A stretch of 64,000 nt of DNA from Acanthosepion lycidas (taxonomy: Eukaryota; Mollusca; Cephalopoda; Sepiida; Sepiidae): positions 83,299,549-83,363,548 of the forward strand of contig OZ010574.1 in NCBI GenBank assembly GCA_963932145.1, read 5' to 3'. Each line of letters starts with the position of its first letter. Position 1 is the stretch's first letter. A model generated the notes under the pieces. That model had not been told where the DNA came from. It worked only from the letters and a program-made list of their open reading frames with translations, and ran no database searches. A program made the position numbers and the translations under genes. Positions 10,680-23,299 of the stretch are shown piece after piece.

Positions 10680-11189
10680 AAATATATCAGTTTATGCACT
10701 ATCTATATTGGGAAATAGTTTTTTCAAAAGCTTTTTCTAAAAAATTAATTATATTTCTCATGACATTAAATCTACCAACTAAAATAACTGGTATTACCAT
10801 ATAAATATAAAAGATAAGCATTTATTATAGATTATTAATTTTATTTTAGAGTAGTATGTTATCAAGTATTAATTATTTATAAAATGGAAGGGAGCTAACT
10901 TAATTTCATTTAATATAAAATTAGTAACATTAATAGGGAAAACATTTATAATTAATAGATATAAACAAATAAAATAAATACAATCTTAATAAATAAATAT
11001 AAACATAAATAAATCATAACAACTTATAAAAACTTTTAAAAACATATAAAAAAATCTATAAAAACATATAAAAATAAGAAATATATATAATAAAAAATCT
11101 ATATTAAAAAACAGTAATAACCCATAATATGTAATAAATAGTAAATAAATATGTCACCAAGAAAATAGATAAATACTAAGCAATACCCT
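10680..11189. other. Very A-rich low-complexity stretch
   Basis: Dominated by ATAAA, TATAAAAA and AACATATAAAAA-like words, loosely repetitive at 11020-11110. No gene seen. Confidence 0.6.
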
Positions 11190-11644
11190 ACACTGAAAAC
11201 TAAACCATGATAATATAGAAAAATTAATCTGTGTCTACATGCTTAAGTAGATATTTATTTTTATGCCTACAGATGACCATCAGTTCATTTCTCTTATTTA
11301 GTAAGCCCATGTTATTTAAATATTGTAGGATAATTATTTTTTTCAACTAAACACAGGTTGCATTTATTCCCTTTGCCATTAATTGGTTTAATTATATGCC
11401 ATTTGATTTAAGGTGAGTTGCTGGAATCTTTCAGTTTCCAGAAATTAAAGAGAGTAGTACTGTCTCTGTATTTAGTATTAATGAAAGTCATATGGTGATA
11501 GCAAAAATGAAGCTTCCAAGGATTCTCAGTAGAACCAAAATAAAATTTAACATCACTACTGGAATGAATGCATGCTCGATATTCAGTATTATTGGTCAAA
11601 TATTCACTATTTAAGGGACAGATTGTATCTTTTGGCAACTGCAT
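11190..11644 (-). pseudogene. Penelope-like element GIY-YIG endonuclease end
   Basis: The minus strand reads CPLNSEYLTNNTEYRAC, then VKFYFGSTENPWKL, then FINTKYRDSTTLFNFWKLK, a stop, then IKWHIIKP and NKCNLCLVEK. This order matches the C-terminal GIY-YIG nuclease of Penelope-like retroelements: the CPLN linker, Y-R-A (GIY half), FYxGST (YIG half; here YFG), a KYR-TTL helix and a CNLC knuckle. The nuclease would nick target DNA for reverse transcription. The RT domain is absent and in-frame stops are present, so it is a 5'-truncated relic. Family assignment is from recalled motifs. Confidence 0.65.
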
Positions 11645-11649
11645 TTATA

Positions 11650-13490
11650 TGTGTTAAATAGTAGAGTGTATGGAGGTCTTTAACAATGGTTGTGTTTGGG
11701 GCTAGCAACTATACGCCTAGCATGCAGAGAACTATTGACCCTGTATTCGTTAGTGGAGTCTATGGGTCTTGAATAAGCGAGCTATATTTTGCAAGAAATT
11801 ATTTGCATCATATTAAACAAAAATTTTTGCAATTTTGATAATTAGTCATATTCCTTGGAGAAGGACCCACCAATATAAAACATATGATCTGACAACATTT
11901 TTGTCACTAACCTGGCTTGATATGTTAGCAGATAAACCAAAGTGTAATGGGTTAGAGCAGTTTGTTACATACTGTCAACCCCCTTAAAACTCTATCGTGC
12001 CATTATGAAGGTCATGCTTAATTGTCCTATGATCACCATTTTTTAAGAAAGCTGTCATACAAGTGTGATGGAAAAGGGAACTGGCTGTAAAAACAGCACC
12101 CAGGTAGAACTCTCTCCATCTTAAGATAACCTCTGGTAACCACTTTGGAATGTCTGCTGGTCTCTTATTCGTCTCAACAGCACACAATAAAAACAAAATT
12201 GATTAGGCCTTCAAACTGATGTTTGAAATCAAAGCAACTGCGGACAAAAATAGTGGGTCACAGTTACAATTAACATAGTAAAAAAAAAAACATCCAACAA
12301 TTGTGATAAAATTGTAATTTATTTATATTTTCAATATTTTTATTTATGTTTAAAGATATGCTTAATTTGATTTTCTGCAGAAGAATGTAAACAGTTTTCT
12401 TATTGGTTATGTTCATAGAAACAGACATGTGTCCCATTTAGAGAAAGTTCATACATTTTCTTAAATGTCATGACTCACAGTTTACAGGAGAAAAGGAAGT
12501 ACACGCAGACTGACTTTGAGAAGGTGGCATGTAGTTTCAATTGTTGGTAAGTCATTTGATCTCTACCTGCTTCATTTACCTTTTTGGAAATAGGGAGTTT
12601 GTTGCTGAAAAATTTATGTAGACAAGTTGATATTTTTTTTAATGGACTGACTACAACCAGTTGCAAAGTTTTATATCTATTTCCAATAGATAATAATTTA
12701 ACAGTGGTTGAATTCACTGTAATCATTGATTGAAATTCTCTTCAGCTCTTTTCTACTATATTTACAAATTTTTGATCTTAGATTTTGCTTTTGGGAGCTT
12801 TTTCCTGGAATCTCTTATTTGTTTTAATTCTTTATTTTTGTGTGGCTCTTTTTATATTCCTCTGAAATATTTACACTCAAGGGATTTTAATTATTAAGTT
12901 TTTAATCTTACTGGTAAAATTATTCGAAAAACAAATCTTTTTGCGTTTAATTCTTAGTAATTTTTTTAATTAAGGAATTTTCAAGGATTTCAGACTATAT
13001 GCTTTGTGATACATTTAGATTAGTAAAATCATAATTTAATTGCTGTGTCTTTCTGCTTTAAACCATTGACAATGTATTTTTACAGTTTAGGGGTAATGTT
13101 TTTAAAATACAGATGGAAAAGCAATTTTTGAGAAGCCCTTTTAACCCATTCACTATGCTCATGTTTAAGGAACTACATTCTGTTTTAGCTCTCATATCGT
13201 CATCATGCTTCAGACATTTCTATTTTTCCCTGATGCCTTTAACATTTAAAAGCATCAAAGTTATTCTACTGTATTGATCAAGCAAGAAGCAAATTACTTG
13301 TTCTGTACTGGAGTTCAATGTTAGACTATATTATGGAAGTCAATTTTTTCACAAGAAAATCACTATTAACCAAATGATGTTGACATGACTTTCTGAATAT
13401 ATACTTATATTTATATAAGAAATTTATAATGTAAATCTTGACTTCTCTATCCTTATTAAAAATATTGACATGAATCTTTAATTATTTATT
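11650..13490. other. Unclassified A+T-rich stretch
   Basis: Short minus-strand frames at 11984-12196 and 12475-12726 have no recognisable domain. No repeat copy matching elsewhere in the window was found. The T-rich 12770-13000 region is low complexity. Confidence 0.4.
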
Positions 13491-13494
13491 TTAT

Positions 13495-13875
13495 TTTTTG
13501 ATCATTTCACCCCAAGCAAGGTGATAATACTACTAAGACACAAGGAATTACTGAGAGTGAAAGAGAAAGAGAAGGATTTAGTGAGGAGAAATGACAATAA
13601 AAGAACAGGTTTTAGGCAGTCAGAAGATGGCAGTTGTCATTGAATTTAAATCTTTGAATATTGTAGGTAGCAGGAAAGCAAGTAACTGGAAGAGAATTCT
13701 AAAGGCGAGAAGTGCTAGAAAAGAAACTCTTGGAATAGAACTTATGGTTACATCTAGCTTATTCAATATTAAAATGATAAAACCTAATTGCCATTCTAGT
13801 AGTACTTCTTTCATGATGGTTGATAATTTCCAGTGCCCAACCTCAATGAATCTCTACATTCAGCACTGAAAATTA
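13495..13875 (-). pseudogene. Jockey-like LINE, RT C-terminal end
   Basis: On the minus strand the end (CTTGCTTGGGGTGAAATGATC) matches the 3' terminus of the copy at 44945-45515. Internal text reads SKSFFSSTSRL and NSLPVTCFPATYN, corresponding to the SFFxRTSRLWNSLPxxCFP block at the end of non-LTR reverse transcriptases. It is 5'-truncated and frame-shifted. Confidence 0.65.
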
Positions 13876-13879
13876 CTGT

Positions 13880-16449
13880 TGAGAAATAAGTTTTTATGTA
13901 CTACTTCGCTCGCATTTCTCTTTGTGATGTTTACTTAAAGGTAGTAACTTGGTTTACATCATGTTTTTATTCAGCGTTCTTTATATTCTGCATCTTTTCT
14001 CTCTGTTTACATTTACCAACTTTTTCAGATGATTTTTGTTGCTGGTCAAAGCACTTTTCTTGATTCTCTTTTTGTGATCATGTTTTTAGTTCTTATCCCA
14101 ATGTTTTCAATTTCTTCCTTTGATCTCTGTTCAAATTGTTGAAATTTTATCCCCCATTATTGAATAATGTTATATCTCATTTCTTGTTTGACTTTATGTC
14201 CTTTTACAACCTAATCTTTATGTCTCCAAAATTAAAAATAAATATCATCTACTAAACTACTATATATTTATTGACAATATAATGAACAATCCTCAAATTG
14301 CATAATAAAACTTCACACTTCAAAATAAATTCAACAAGGAACTTTCATTGTTATTTCATCAAACTTGTATTTATATATATTAGGTAATTGAATAACAAAG
14401 TGGAAAAATTCTCTGTAACACCTTTAATCATCTAAAAGGACATTATCAGACTAAAGTAATGTTCTTCTTGATGGAATTATATATGTGCAGGGAAATTGGA
14501 GATATAAACATAAACACTCATTACAATTATGCAATCAAGACATCTGTTAAAGATGTGGGTATGCCAAATTTTTAATTTGTGAGTTTTAAGTCTTTTTAGA
14601 AATAAAAATTGATTTTTTTATCGAATTATAAATTCAATGACAACTGTTGATGCAGCTTAGCTGATCTCATTTAGTTTCCATATATTTTTGCCACTTACAC
14701 ATGAGTGTAAAGAGTGATCAATATTGGGGATAGATCATATGTAGATATTAAAAGAGTGAAGATAAAACTCAACACTACATAGTCATTGGTAGTTTTTGCC
14801 CCTAAGGGATCATCATCTGACATAGTGCATTTTGTACTATTTAGCAATTTTGTCAAGTGATGCTTTTGATTTTAACCTTGATATTCCAATTTTAAACACT
14901 GCTCTTCAATATTGATTAAAGAAGAAGCAAATTTTTTCAGTGCAAAACTCACTCTTGATGTTATTTCATTTTTAATCATTTCTTTCAAGTCTAATCTCCA
15001 TGTTTTAATTTGTTAATCAATAACATCCCAGCCATCAAAAGAAACATTTGAAAATTTTTCCTATTAGGTAGCTTTCTTCTGAGTCAGTTTTCCTTGATTT
15101 CTTCAAAGACCTGATTAACTATGTCTTCTTCATCTACATGTTAATAACTAAAAGTAATGATGTCTCTTTTAGTGGTGTTTTCTTTTTATTGGTATCAATT
15201 TATTGATATCACTGGAATGAAACAGGATAACAAAATTTTGAGTACTGAAAAAACATAGCAAATATAGTCTTTATTCTGTATACTAAAAGATATAATTCTT
15301 TCCAAATTATAAATATCTGCTGTTTTTCAATCTCAATAATCCCTCTTTATATTGTGATGAAATAAAATCACTGCTAGATTGTTTCCTACATTTTAGTAAT
15401 CCTCATTGTAAAGGAATGTTTTCAATCATTTAAGCATCCGATGCAACAACCAAAATAAATCTTCTAATAGTAAACAGAACATTTGTTTTCTCATCAAAGG
15501 TCAGTCTACTAATGACGAAAAAAGTAGGGATATGCTGATGATGCAGTTCAGGGGTAATCAAACGGGTACCATTCTTGGGTTTGGTGAAGAGTTCCAGAGG
15601 TCAATGTTAATCAAGGTGTCAAAAGGTGTGGTGTCTGGTGTGTGAATGTCACTGAGCTAAATTTTAGTGTACATGCATGTGGTATTCTTTGGTGCAGAAG
15701 AAAGAAAGGCACTGAGCTTGACAATCAACAGAATCAAAAACCTTAGTTACATCTATTCAAGTTGCTTTTAACTTATTTTAATGACTTATTTAATGCAGCA
15801 CTGAGCATTGCTTGCTTTTTTTTTAATTGTTTTTTTTTGGGAGGGGAAATTTCTGAACCTGATAATACTGGGTGGGGAAATTTTGTACCTGATCAAAATC
15901 TCTTAACTTTTCATACATTTTAGTTAACATTTTAATTTCCAACATCAGTCCAAGTTTTAAGGTTCAAATGGGGAAGGAAGAGAAACAAAAGGGGTCTCTG
16001 GTCAAAATGTTTGATGACATAGGCATTCATAGTTGACAAAAGAGTGATCTTGTACAAAAGTAATTAATATTATTTACTAAGAAATAAGACTCAAGATAAA
16101 CCTTACCAATGACAAACTAAGATCTAAATTTGAATGAGATTTGGCACATACTGTAAAGTCATCATAAAAATTCCAAATGTGAAAAACTAAAACTTCAAAT
16201 ACCTTAGTGCATAGATCAGTTATTCCAAATTTAGTAGATAAGGGAGTTGAACACAGGATAGATGGCATTAAGCATTCATTTATCCAACCCTATGAGATCA
16301 TACGAAAGAAAAATATTAACCTGAGATCTCTATGTTCTTAAATCATCTGGATATCATTCATGGTATTCAATTTGATCAGAAATGTCTTAGCTATCACCCA
16401 TATACAATCGTTTTCTCAAATCAATGATTAAAATTGACTTCAAGCTAAT
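13880..16449. other. Long A+T-rich stretch, no feature recognised
   Basis: No gene, repeat copy or transposon end that I can support. A slightly G+C-richer patch lies at 15530-15680 without a usable open frame. Confidence 0.4.
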
Positions 16450-16454
16450 GAATC

Positions 16455-16757
16455 TGTTATATTCCGTGTTAATAGGAATATATACTTGAAAAACAAGGTG
16501 GATAAAATAAGTAAAGGTTTATTTAAAAAAAAAAAACTGTACAATAAGAATAAAGGTAACAGTTATGTACAAGGTCGTCACAAGTCAATCCAGTAGTGAG
16601 TACTACTACTGGAAGGTCAGTAGTTCTTGTGTAAGTCTGAGTCATACCCAACAGATCCCAGCTAGACTCTGTAGTTCATTTACTTACAGATACTTATAGG
16701 AAGTTACTACCTATAGTGTAGTCACTCATGGGGGTGACAAGTTATTCCATTACATCA
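16455..16757 (-). mobile_element. Solo LTR, 303 bp, 5-bp target duplication
   Basis: It begins TGTTATATTCC and ends TTACATCA (TG...CA), flanked on both sides by GAATC (16450-16454 and 16758-16762), a 5-bp target duplication typical of LTR retrotransposons. It aligns along its length with 58071-58368 in the opposite orientation. In minus sense it contains AATAAACCTTTACTTA, a likely polyadenylation signal. No internal region remains, so it is a solo LTR left by LTR-LTR recombination. Confidence 0.88.
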
Positions 16758-16762
16758 GAATC

Positions 16763-17286
16763 CTTTGGGTTATAAAGAAAACAATCCTTTATAAGACCGA
16801 AGACAAAATCACAAAACAAAGAGATTTAACACATAACAGCAGGAACAATTAAAATGGCTACCATATCTAACTGAAAGGGAAAATAATATAATCAAGATGT
16901 TGATCATTGACACTACTTTCAACAAAAGGTTAGGAAGGAAACTCCCATCAATACCTGAAAGAGTTTTAACAGTTAATGAACTTGCAAGTCTATTTTCCTG
17001 AAAATCTATTTTAAGAAAGTAATATTAAGTATTTCCACAATGAATTCTGATTTCATCATTACCATTATTTTGGCCAAGGAATTCATTTTTGAACTGACTT
17101 TTGTTTTAAACTTTGTCAGGGATTATGAGATTATAGCAGAAAGATAAATTTTACTAAGGCTTACAAAGAACAGGAATTTTTTCTTTCCATCCTTTATATA
17201 TTCTGACTAAATTAAATTTCTTCTTTTACATTTGTCATGATGCAATTAGACTTTAAAAAAAAATAATACGTGGTTATTGAAATTAT
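16763..17286. other. A+T-rich stretch, no gene seen
   Basis: No feature recognised. Confidence 0.4.
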
Positions 17287-17288
17287 CA

Positions 17289-17390
17289 TTAGGTTGGTGC
17301 AAAAATAATGACGTAATAATGTCGTTTTTTGACGTATTTTTTAACGTCAAAAAACGACATTATTACGTCATTATTTTTGCACCAACCTAA
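17289..17390. mobile_element. Mariner-type MITE, type A, perfect arms
   Basis: 102 bp: two identical 47-bp arms around an 8-base loop. The right flank is TA, but the left flank is CA, so one TA of the duplication has probably mutated. It is the best-preserved type A copy in the window. Confidence 0.92.
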
Positions 17391-17714
17391 TAATAATTCC
17401 AGACTTTCTTTTGTCTTTTATTAGAAATCCCAAATTGGTTTTAGATTTACTTTTTGACAATTTTGCAAAGAACCTTTGTAAGGAAGAGTTAGTGAGGTGA
17501 AATAAGTTACACTTGATGTCACATTAACAAGAAAATATTATTTAAGAATATGAATATATTTTGTTAAATACAGCTGTAAATTTGTGCTTCCCTTCTGTAT
17601 ATCTTTACTTACTTCATATTTTGTAGGTAAAGGAGCAAGTGTATTTTCATGTTAACCCAGTTGTGTATAATAAAGTGGTTGAAATTTGTTTATATACACA
17701 CACACACATATATT
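17391..17714. other. No gene seen; short (CA)n
   Basis: A+T-rich with an ACACAC run near 17696-17710. Nothing else recognised. Confidence 0.4.
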
Positions 17715-18130
17715 GTACTATAGTTCACCCAGCATAAAGCCCAAGATAGTCCTGGGTAAGATGATAAACTACATCCAGTAGCAAGGCCTCTAATTAGGAG
17801 ACTGGAGGTTTTGTGGACCATCGAACAAACCTCTTAATTGCAGTTATTCTCAGGACCACCCTGACCTGAGGTGGTAGCACCTCTTAGGGTCCCAGCTATG
17901 GGCAAATAGTGAACTCCCCAAAATACTATAAAAGTATAAAAATCCATTTTAGAGGAAAAAATACCAGCAATACATTTTTCTTTAAAAAAAGATTTACCAA
18001 CAATACCTATTTATAGTAAAATAACCAACAATTCATTTTATCTGTAATTGAATTGCATTAAAAATATTTAGATTTCGGCATCAAATAACCCATACAAGTT
18101 GATATGCTGCTAAACAAAATCAGTCAAAAT
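17715..18130 (+). repeat. Minisatellite-bearing dispersed repeat (copy 1)
   Basis: From GCTATGGGCAAATAGTGAAC (about 17896) onward it matches 52530-52830: the same CACTATAAAAGTGTAAAAAT-like block, several AACAATACATTTT-type units, and a shared end TAACCCAT...TTGATATGCTG. A G+C-richer head (17715-17890) is specific to this copy. No open frame. Probably a non-autonomous retroelement of unknown type. Confidence 0.6.
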
Positions 18131-18327
18131 GAAAGAACTCTTTCCTGACATTAATCCATATAATATCCTACAATTTCTTAAATCAAACTATATCCCAAAA
18201 TATAACTTTAACAAAACTACAACATAAAAACACACATCACTGCCTTTAGTAATCATGTCTATATAAACATGTATATGTACAAAAGCTTAGTACTATCTGC
18301 CATGTATCCAACTGTGAAAACAGAATG

Positions 18328-18680
18328 ACATATTTTTATTTTCTCTTTTTCTCTCTGTTCCTTTTCTTCCAATTCTGTTTTTTTTATTTTTATATTTCTT
18401 TTCTGCATTTTCCCTGTCTCTCTTCTACATTTTGATTGTTCTTCTTTTTTTCTATTCTTTTTCATTCTCTTCTCTTCCTTCTTTAACTTCTATGTTCACT
18501 TTTAATTCTCTCATTTTATTTTTCTCCTCTTCCTTTTTCTTCTTTTTCCTTTTTTCTGTTCTTTTTAAATTCTGTTTTTCTTCTGTTCATTTTCTCTTTC
18601 TTCCTCCTCTTATTTGTTTTTTTTTTCATCATTGCATTTACAAATTATTTTTCTTCTCTTTACTCAGACTTGTATCTCTG
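18328..18680. repeat. Long polypyrimidine tract
   Basis: About 350 bases almost entirely T and C on the plus strand (TTCTTTTTC words). The minus strand therefore reads Lys/Glu/Arg-rich open frames that are compositional artefacts. It could form triplex-type structure. Confidence 0.8.
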
Positions 18681-19285
18681 AGTTTTCAGACCAGTCGTAT
18701 TTTATGACTCTTATAGATCAAGTGACAACAATTTTTGCCAGTTCTCCAGCACTATTCTCAGTATTCAAGATGATTTTACTCATGGTTTCAGTTTGAAGCT
18801 TTTGAAATTTTAATTTATAATTACTCAGTGAGAAAATGAAAGCAATGAACTCTGATGATTAGCACAAAATATTTTTTTAGGTAGTTTATTCTCTATCAAA
18901 TTTCAAATGAACAAAAAATAAAAGAACTTTTAAAAAAATTCTATTGTGTTTATGAAATTCTTAATTTTGTGAAAAGGAAGGTAGGGATGGCTTTTCTATT
19001 TCCACAACGCTCTTGAGAATTTTTTATTAAATAACTTTCTGCACAAAAATATATGATTTGTCTTCCTTAACTTTTAAAAATAAATTATTTTCAAGGCTCA
19101 TTTTTGAAAATGAAACAGTCAAGAAAATATTTTTAACCAAAGGTGCTTACTTGAAAGTCATGATATTAAAAACAATGCAAAAGATAAAAGTTTCAGAAAG
19201 TACTTTTTTGCAATTAATATCCAGAATGGAACCTATGGTATTAGCATGGGTATTGCAGTCTAAAAACATTGGCTTCCCTAATTTA
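18681..19285. other. A+T-rich stretch, no gene seen
   Basis: An open frame at 19058-19306 has no recognisable domain. Confidence 0.4.
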
Positions 19286-19289
19286 TATA

Positions 19290-19850
19290 CAGAGTGTTAT
19301 GGTTAAATAGTTGCCAATTAATATTTTTAATTTCACGCATACACGTTTGTTTTTGATTTTATTGACTTCACAGTATAGTAGGGAGAGTTGGGCACTGTCT
19401 CTGCAAAAAAGAGCATCATGATGCAGTTCACGCTGCTAGAAATTTGGAAACGCAATGCTGTATTGCTTAGCATTCACACCTGAAGCTCCAATATGAACAT
19501 TTCAGAATGTTTGGGTGTCAATCTAAAGACAGTAGAGAGGATTCAGAAAGAGTTGGATGAGTTCACATCACCCCTTACATCTGGTCACCTAACTTCCCAG
19601 ACTGCAACCCCCATGATTATTATGTGTAGGGTACAGTTGAGTGAGACACTAAAAAAAAACTCCTTGTAACACCAAAGATGACCTGAAGGAAAGGATTATG
19701 GCAGCATTCATCAACTTAAACAATGTGACCATCTAGAATAATTGCAGAAGATTCCAAAGTCATCTGGAGGCCGTGGTTGAAGCCAATGGTGATTTTATTT
19801 AATAAATTTACTCTTTAGTATTTCAAGATATTTTTGTGTGATTTTGGTAA
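19290..19850 (+). pseudogene. Internally deleted mariner transposon
   Basis: It starts with the same end and 5' region as the copy at 28847 (CAGAGTGTTATGG versus CAGGGTGTGATGG). The N-terminal transposase text is readable (EIWKRNAVL, then NISECLGVNLKTVERIQKELDE). After DE it jumps directly to the HLTSQTAT/PP-SPDCNP-type block, losing the middle of the protein including the second catalytic Asp, then continues to a C-terminal LEAVVEANGDF-like end. Many stops. A classic deletion derivative. Confidence 0.8.
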
Positions 19851-20035
19851 ATATATCTGTTGAAATGAGATGTCAGTGTCATTTTCATTTTTACGTAATT
19901 TAGATGACAATTCGTCCATTGCAATGTGTGTTTTTTTTTATATATGAACCAATGTGTTTTTCTAATTTGTTTTTTTTTTTTTTTCTCAGTAAGGCTCATC
20001 CTGTACAAAGCCCAGGAGCCATTCAAGATAGAGGA

Positions 20036-20830
20036 TAACATTAAGTGGCAGTTTATATGGATAGGAGGGGAAGTTAACTTTAGACTTGAACTAGTTCAGA
20101 TTGTAGTGATTGGCCGCACAGTGCAGAATTGGTGGGCAGAACGTGTGATGGCTCCAGGGTTCTAGATCATGAGGGCATCCAATCAAAGAGTGAAATCAAA
20201 ATTTAGTTTATATTTAATTTGGATAAATTATTTGTTTCATCAGTCTTATTTAAAATGTCTTCCTTTCTCACATTTCTTAGTAGTAGGTCCTATAGCCCCC
20301 CCCCCACTTGAGTCTTAGGGGTATACAATTAAGGAGTCAGTGAGAGGTATCATCAGACACCTGCACATCACTAGTGATCAGGGAAACATTCCCTTGGGAG
20401 TCGGTTCCACAGAGTAGTGGTTTGTGGGAAGAAGCAGTTAGAACTTACTCCTTACCTATGGAATACAGAGGGAATGTGGGTGGTTTGCTATAATGTAAGT
20501 GGCATGGCAGGTCCTCATCGTGAAGGTTACAACTAGTGGAAGTACGGTATGTGGTTTGTTTGAGCACTTTCTATGGGAGTAGTGATAAGGCGGTGAAAGG
20601 CTTGCCACATACCATTTATGAGAGAGAGGGTGGAAAATAATTCTTCACCCACAAGGACTCCGAGACACTTTTGAACTTGACTGAGACTGGAAAGTGAGGA
20701 CTTGGTACCTCCTGCCCAAATATCATAATAGTACTTTATTTTCAGCCAGACCTGGCTCTTGTAAAGGCATATTTCGCTATTACAATGTGCCAGCTGATAG
20801 ACACATGAATGCACATCCACAGACACATAA

Positions 20831-20869
<39 letters not shown>

Positions 20870-21200
20870 CTTAAATTAATTTTAAAATTTAATAAACAGA
20901 TGAAATTAAAATAAAGATAAACAAAATTAACACATTGATGTGGAAATTTTTTTTATAAAACATTATTTAAAGATAGAGAATAGCATGAGGAATCAGGTAC
21001 TTACTGGAGAGGTACGGGGTGCCAACCATTCTTCTGCATCTTCAGCGCGATGAATTGTATGTATGAATTCAACTTGAGATCAGGTGTGAGTTTAAAGCCT
21101 AATAGTCTTTCAAGGCACAGTGCCTCCCCTAGGAGACATCTATTTATCATAATTCAGGGTCCAGTTGGCGATGATGGAATTGTGGTGTTTGTGTATACAC
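20036..21200 (+). repeat. ~790-bp tRNA-headed repeat, body copy (5' truncated)
   Basis: Blocks shared with 36780-37290: GATTGTAGTGATTGG, GGAGTCGGTTCCACAGAG, AGTGGCATGGCAGG, AATAATTCTTCACCCACAAGG, TGGCTCTTGTA. The final part (20965-21060) matches 32110-32180 and 37190-37270. A (TA)n array at 20832-20867 and A+T-rich DNA split the copy. The tRNA-like head seen at 36643 is missing here. Confidence 0.7.
20832..20867. repeat. (TA)n microsatellite
   Basis: About 17 TA units inside the dispersed repeat at 20036-21200. Confidence 0.95.
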
Positions 21201-21415
21201 AGATACATACACACATATATTAGGTGTGTTTTGGCTGCAATTTTTTGTTTAAACCGGTTTAGTTAATGACCAACAAAAGTTCTTTGTTAAGTTCTTTTTT
21301 CTACATTTCAGATTATATTCTTGATTTCACACAAATATTTATATATAAATTGTCCAGTGTCTGAGTACTTTTGTTATAATTTAGGAACAAACATACTAAA
21401 TATATTTCAATGATA

Positions 21416-21865
21416 CAGTCCAACATCTTTAATCTTGGGACCAAGCCACTGTCAGATCACAGGAAATGCTAGATCACAAAAATCACCATGTAATGTCTTA
21501 CCAATTCATTGCAGATATATATATTTGCTGTTTCATGAAAGATAGAACAACACTTAAAACAGGAAATAAAACAATCATTAATGCTTCCAAACAAGGTTTT
21601 TGGTGATTCATTCAATACAAAGGTTAAAAAGAAGCCTAAAAGCAAAAAATAATATATACTTACTATGCTGTATGGGTAAATATGCACCCCTATATAAGAA
21701 ATGAGCTAAACCATATCACCAAAATACTCTGCTGCTGCTGGCTGCTGTGGAAAGTTGTAAACAATGTGTGGTACTTTCCTCCTAGCTGCTCAATGAATTA
21801 ATGCCAGCTGACTGGACCATGGGAATTGCCAGGCCACTGTTTACCAGATTAAAGAGGTCAGACTA
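21416..21865. mobile_element. Pogo/Tigger-like non-autonomous transposon
   Basis: The left end CAGTCCAACATCTTTAATC matches the reverse complement of the right end TAGTCTGACCTCTTTAATC at 15 of 19 positions. TA lies before the left end. The inner left side (CAAGCCACTGTCAGATCAC) also echoes the right side, as in pogo-type elements with CAGTC-starting ends. 450 bp, no transposase. The right-hand TA is not preserved, which lowers confidence. Confidence 0.55.
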
Positions 21866-23299
21866 GCTTTAAAACGACTACATACATAGGTTTTGTGAAC
21901 TTATGATATTTGAAAATGAGGAAAATATTGAGGATATTGTAACATTGTGGATGGAGAATAAAAAAGATTAATTTAAGGATTAAGAAGAAAAAAATTTAAT
22001 AAAGTGCCACACAGGTTGTTGGAAATATATCGCATTTTTGGAATACGATATATCTGACCCAGTTGAAATGAAGTAAAGTGTGATGTGGTGAGGTCTTTTC
22101 ATTGGTCCTTGAATTGGCTCATTTGCAACAAGCAAGAACCTGAGATTTACTGATAAAAAAAAACACCTCCCTCCAAAATTCTTTCATTAAGTTTAAGTCT
22201 TAGTAGTGAGCAGATAACCTAAAAAAAACCAGGAGTATGGAAGTTCTCTCACTCACTATATGCTCTCTATCACTTATATGTGGTCATGAACATTTCTCTG
22301 CTGTTGTGTGCTATTTATTATTGCAAGAAAACCTTTCACCTAATCAAATTATGGTTTTTCACTTTCAGTGAGAAATTGAGATGATGTGATGTTGGGGGTA
22401 TTGATCTGAAAAGAGATGAAGAAAAAATATGAAATTTCAAGTTATAAGGGCCCTCCCCACTTGGCAAACAGGTGCAACAAAACCTTCCTATTGAAACTGC
22501 TCCTTGACATTTTACAGCAAATTTAGTAAATAGCAATGTACTCAGTGAACTGCTGCAAAGTCGTGACTCTGGTCAATACTATAGAAGATGTAGTGACAAT
22601 TCTACAGTATAACACAAAAATGTCTTTGATTATGGCTAATGATAGTTGAAAATTCTTGGACACTGGACATTTTATATCTAAATATCTACCCGAAACCAAT
22701 AAAATTATCTGAAATGTAGAAAAATTTGAAAAATCCTTAACAAAGAATTTCAACATATCCCTAGATTCTCAGACATGTTTAAATCTGGTGAACATGGGAG
22801 GGCAATGGATTACCTAAAAGTCATTTGATTATCCCTGAAAGCACTTTTGTTTCACGTATATGCACATTGGAGTTATTGTTGCACTACTTTTCTGAAATCG
22901 TCACCATAATGGGTACAATGTATATTTCTGTCATACGTGTTAAGTCAGGCTCCAGTTTCTTATCATTGTGGTCCCAAAAACCACTCCATGGTTAGTGTTC
23001 AATCCTGTTCATATTCTATAGCTGCCACAGCTACACTGTCTTTTTACCTATTATACCTCATATACACAATCTGTCTGTATTTCATTTCTACAATTAGGCA
23101 AGCTTTAAATCATCCCATAAATTGCTGTCTATACTTTCTCAGTGGTTCAAATTAACTGTATGTGCTTATAGATACAATAATTTTTATGTATATGGGTTTA
23201 TGCTTATGTGTATCTATATTATATATATGTGTATATTTTAGGTATGTTTGGATGCTCATTGCGATTGGTGTGCTGAGGCTGTTGTGCTTGATTTTGTAT
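21866..23299. other. Unclassified stretch, no gene recognised
   Basis: Two minus-strand frames at 22336-22536 and 22523-22756 show no known domain. No shared repeat found. Confidence 0.4.

Noticed and set aside
18259..18465. Lys/Glu-rich minus-strand open frame as a charged protein
   Set aside because: It is the complement of a polypyrimidine tract; the composition alone explains the open frame and residue bias.
22740..22990. Further Tc1/mariner fragment
   Set aside because: A few words looked suggestive, but no catalytic block could be read in any frame.
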